Position numbers and translations under genes: made by a program. This document shows positions 61,441 to 64,000 of a stretch of 64,000 bases of DNA, piece after piece. Each line of letters begins with the position of its first letter. Positions within the stretch are counted from its first letter, which is position 1. The stretch lies in assembly GCF_009807005.1 (NCBI RefSeq), contig NZ_WUBR01000001.1:744001-808000 (forward strand), in the 5' to 3' direction. The notes under the pieces were generated by a model that saw nothing but the letters and a program-made list of their open reading frames with translations, searched no databases and was not told the origin of the DNA. The DNA comes from Aurantiacibacter rhizosphaerae. GTDB lineage: Bacteria; Pseudomonadota; Alphaproteobacteria; Sphingomonadales; Sphingomonadaceae.

Positions 61441-63192
61441 TTGGACAACCAGCGTAACCTAATAATTGCCGTCGTGTTGAGCGCGGTCCTGCTGTTCGGC
61501 TGGGACTTTGCCATGCGCACTTACTTCCCGGAGCCGGAAGAGGCGCCAGCGAACATGGCGAGCCGCGAAGACGTGCCAGCCGCGCGCGTGGACGGCCAGA
61601 TCAACACCGACGAAGCGCCCGTTATCATTGATCTGAATGCAGAACTGGCCGCAGGCTCTCGCGTGGCTATCGATGCGCTGGAGATCGAAGGGTCCATCAA
61701 TCCCGTGGGCGCCCGGATCGACGACATCCTGCTCAAGACCCACCGCCAGACGGTGGACAAGGACAGCGGCCCGATCCGCATGTTCGCCCCCGCCGGCACC
61801 GAAACGCAGCAATTTGCCCAGTTTGGCTGGGTGGGCGAGGGCGTATCCGTGCCCGGCGCGCAAACCGTTTGGCAGGTGGTAGATGGCGATCGGCTGACCC
61901 AGGAAACGCCGGTCACGCTGGGCTGGGACAATGGCCAGGGGCAGCAGTTCCGCCTGAAGTTCGAGGTGGACGAGCATTACATGTTCACCGTCTCGCAAAC
62001 CGTCGCCAACACAGGCGACGGTTCGATTGCACTGCGCCCCTATGCCTTCGTCAGCCGCACCAGCGCCACTGCCAGCAAATCCACCTGGAACGTTCATTCC
62101 GGCCCGATTGCAGAGGGCAATGGCGAGGTGAACTTCGACTGGGATTATGACGAGGTGGCCGAGGAAGGCCCCATCAGCCTGAACGGCGATACGCAGTGGC
62201 TGGGCTTTACCGACATCTACTGGATGAGCGCGCTGATCGCGGATGATGCCAGCGCTGCGCAGGGCACGTTCCGCGATACCGGTGTCGACCTCTATCGTGC
62301 AGACCTGATTTACGATGCCGTGACCGTGCCTGCTGGCAAGGCCGTATCGCGCACCACCCGCCTGTTTGCCGGTGCCAAGGAAAGCGCCGTGCTGGACATG
62401 TACGAGGCGCAGGGCGTGGATCGCTTCGGCCTCGCCATCGATTGGGGCTGGTTCCGGTTTATCGCCTGGCCCATGTGGCAGGTGCTGATCTTCCTGTTCG
62501 GCGTATTCGGCAACTTTGGCGTCGCGATTATCGCGCTTACGCTGATTATCCGGCTTATCCTGTTCCCGGTTGCGCAGAAGCAGTTCCATTCCATGGCGCA
62601 GATGCGCGCCGTGCAGCCCAAGATGAAGGCGCTGCAGGAGCGCTACAAGGATGATAAGCAGGAACTGCAGCAGCAGATGGCCAAGCTCTACAAGGAAGAG
62701 AAGGTCAATCCGCTGGCAGGCTGCCTGCCGATCTTCATCCAGATCCCGATCTTCTTTGCGCTGTACAAGGTGCTGCTGCTGGCGATCGAAATGCGGCATG
62801 AGCCGTTCTTCGGCTGGCTGCGCGATCTCTCCGCGCCGGATCCGGCAACGGTGCTGAACCTGTTCGGCCTGCTGCCTTTCGATCCGCCGGGCTTCCTTGC
62901 GATTGGTGTGCTGGCGGTGCTGCTGGGCTTCACCATGTGGCTGCAGTTCAAGCTGAACCCTGCCGCGATGGACCCGATGCAGCAGCAGATCTTCATGATC
63001 ATGCCGTGGGTGCTGATGTTCGTGATGGCTCCCTTTGCCGCAGGCTTGCTGCTGTACTGGATCAGCAATAACATCCTGACGCTGGCGCAGCAGAAGTATC
63101 TCTACTCACGCAATCCCGAACTGAAGGCACAGATGGCGAAGGAGCGTGAAGAAAAAGCGCTCGCCGCCAAACGTGAAAAGGCCGAAGGGTGA
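61441..63192 (+). CDS. yidC: Membrane protein insertase YidC
   Basis: The 583-residue protein starts with TTG at 61441 and an N-terminal helix (LIIAVVLSAVLLFGWDFAM), has a large periplasmic domain (~60-340) and then the conserved insertase domain with FLFGVFGNFGVAIIALTLIIRL, YKEEKVNPLAGCLPIFIQIPIFFALYKVL and a final LLYWISNNILTLAQQ. It inserts proteins into the inner membrane with or without Sec. It overlaps yihA by 4 bases. Confidence 0.97.
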   Translation: MDNQRNLIIAVVLSAVLLFGWDFAMRTYFPEPEEAPANMASREDVPAARVDGQINTDEAPVIIDLNAELAAGSRVAIDALEIEGSINPVGARIDDILLKTHRQTVDKDSGPIRMFAPAGTETQQFAQFGWVGEGVSVPGAQTVWQVVDGDRLTQETPVTLGWDNGQGQQFRLKFEVDEHYMFTVSQTVANTGDGSIALRPYAFVSRTSATASKSTWNVHSGPIAEGNGEVNFDWDYDEVAEEGPISLNGDTQWLGFTDIYWMSALIADDASAAQGTFRDTGVDLYRADLIYDAVTVPAGKAVSRTTRLFAGAKESAVLDMYEAQGVDRFGLAIDWGWFRFIAWPMWQVLIFLFGVFGNFGVAIIALTLIIRLILFPVAQKQFHSMAQMRAVQPKMKALQERYKDDKQELQQQMAKLYKEEKVNPLAGCLPIFIQIPIFFALYKVLLLAIEMRHEPFFGWLRDLSAPDPATVLNLFGLLPFDPPGFLAIGVLAVLLGFTMWLQFKLNPAAMDPMQQQIFMIMPWVLMFVMAPFAAGLLLYWISNNILTLAQQKYLYSRNPELKAQMAKEREEKALAAKREKAEG

Positions 63193-63830
63193 CACCGGAA
63201 GAAGAACAGCTGGCCAAAACGGCGAGCAAGCTGTTTTCCGGCCGCGTCGAGTTCCTGCTGTCGGCCCCGCAGCTGAAGCACCTGCCTGACCCCGACTATC
63301 CGGAAATCGCCTTTTGCGGGCGGTCCAACGTCGGCAAGAGCTCGCTGATCAATGCGCTGGTCAACCGCAAGGCCATTGCCCGCGCGTCCGTAACGCCGGG
63401 CCGCACGCAGGAACTGAACTTCTTCGAGGTTGGCGACCCCACAGAGTTCCGGCTGGTGGACATGCCGGGCTATGGCTTTGCCAAGGCTCCGGTGAAAGTG
63501 GTTGAGAAATGGCGCAAGCTGGTGCGCACCTTCCTGCGCGGGCGGGTGCCGCTGAAGCGTACGCTTGTCCTAGTGGATAGCCGCCACGGTCTGAAAGACA
63601 GTGACCGCGACATGATGACCATGCTGGACGAGGCTGCGGTCGGTTATCGGCTGGTGCTGACCAAGGCTGACAAGATCAAGGCTAGCGCCTTGGAAACGGT
63701 TCGCACAGAGGTTGCGGCGGAAGCACGCAAGCATCCGGCGGCCTATCCGGAAATGCACGTCACCAGTGCTGAAAAAGGCATGGGCATCGCAGAATTGCGC
63801 GCCGCGATTTTGAGTGACATTCGCGAGTAG
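63189..63830 (+). CDS. yihA: Ribosome biogenesis GTPase YihA/EngB
   Basis: The 213-residue GTPase has G1 GRSNVGKSS, G2 TPGRTQ, G3 DMPGYGFAKA, G4 TKAD and G5 TSAEKGMG. It helps assemble the large ribosomal subunit. The start is GTG at 63189, overlapping the yidC stop. It ends about 25 bases before the terminator. Confidence 0.96.
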   Translation: MTPEEEQLAKTASKLFSGRVEFLLSAPQLKHLPDPDYPEIAFCGRSNVGKSSLINALVNRKAIARASVTPGRTQELNFFEVGDPTEFRLVDMPGYGFAKAPVKVVEKWRKLVRTFLRGRVPLKRTLVLVDSRHGLKDSDRDMMTMLDEAAVGYRLVLTKADKIKASALETVRTEVAAEARKHPAAYPEMHVTSAEKGMGIAELRAAILSDIRE

Positions 63831-63855
63831 GCAAAGGCCACCGACTGCGGACACA

Positions 63856-63882
63856 AAAAAGGCGCCCGGTGGGCGCCTTTTT
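63856..63882. terminator. Strong intrinsic terminator, likely two-way
   Basis: AAAAAGGCGCCC, GGT loop, GGGCGCCTTTTT. The stem has flanking A and T runs on both sides, so it can end transcription from yihA and from the opposite strand. Confidence 0.93.
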
Positions 63883-63901
63883 CAATTGAAGCTAATTCGG
63901 C

Positions 63902-63952
63902 TTAGCGCGAACGATCACCACCGAAAAGCCAATCCCAAAAACTGCCACCCAT
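63902..63952 (-). CDS. Candidate 16-residue microprotein
   Basis: ATG at 63952 follows an AGGAGA ribosome site and encodes MGGSFWDWLFGGDRSR, then TAA, with the terminator at 63856-63882 directly after it. Three aromatic residues in a short Gly-flanked peptide would suit membrane contact. The gene is too short to trust on sequence alone. Confidence 0.4.
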   Translation of the reverse strand: MGGSFWDWLFGGDRSR

Positions 63953-64000
63953 TGTTCGTCTCCTAGTTACGTGGAGACGTTATGCGTTAACCATGAAAGT

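Noticed and set aside
61459-62799. Long antisense open frame (446 codons) opposite yidC.
   Set aside because: It lies wholly inside a well-supported yidC and is Arg/His rich with no family likeness, as expected for a high-GC antisense shadow.
1-64000. CRISPR arrays, tRNA and rRNA genes.
   Set aside because: No regularly spaced direct repeats of CRISPR type and no tRNA or rRNA consensus were noticed; a proper scan with a covariance model was not possible.

Overview
The window looks like an alphaproteobacterial chromosome of the order Sphingomonadales, most like the Erythrobacter/Altererythrobacter group. The evidence is the conserved rpmH-rnpA-yidD-yidC-yihA block at the right end, the style of the proteins and the high GC. 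This placement is inferred from gene content; no search was run.

Layout. 1-3.4 kb: tail of a GDP-L-fucose synthase, an undecaprenyl-phosphate sugar phosphotransferase, a GT4 glycosyltransferase and an RfaH/NusG-like antiterminator. 3.4-11 kb: a lasso-peptide locus on the minus strand, in the order nucleotidyltransferase, cyclase, a precursor gene below the usual ORF length cut-off (7639-7800), HPr-kinase-like kinase and PqqD-like leader binder, with an ABC exporter further downstream. No leader peptidase (B2) gene is visible. 11.4-30.3 kb: an exopolysaccharide cluster with a decayed nucleotide-sugar dehydrogenase, a PglK-like ABC flippase, a pyruvyltransferase, a methyltransferase, an epimerase, eight glycosyltransferases, a Wzy-like polymerase, two hexapeptide acyltransferases and a broken methyltransferase. 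30.5-33 kb: a tyrosine integrase divergent from an XRE-type regulator across a perfect inverted repeat, a VanZ-like protein and a degenerate galE copy. 33-41 kb: sugar-nucleotide supply genes (GDP-mannose, UDP-galactose, dTDP-rhamnose). 41.6-45 kb: transposase remains and an EAL-domain fragment. 45.4-48.7 kb: regulator, RadC-like and membrane-anchored LuxR genes. 49.2-56.9 kb: a phosphorelay (hybrid kinase, two receivers, HPt) beside a processive GT2/HEAT/YaiO-type outer-membrane module and a PilZ protein. 57.3-59.6 kb: a large serine recombinase abutting a truncated comM. 59.7-64 kb: housekeeping genes.

How it fits together. Most of the window builds and exports a cell-surface polysaccharide: mannose/fucose, galactose and rhamnose precursors feed the glycosyltransferases, pyruvate and acyl groups decorate the product, and an RfaH-like factor may keep transcription going through the long operons. 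Many broken genes, two recombinases and three transposases show a locus reshaped by insertion, duplication and decay. comM is cut exactly at the recombinase, so everything to its left could belong to one integrated island; no second comM piece was seen.

The most interesting item is the lasso-peptide operon, with its precursor, tailoring kinase and nucleotidyltransferase but no visible leader peptidase. Next are the phosphorelay/polysaccharide module and the recombinase-split comM.
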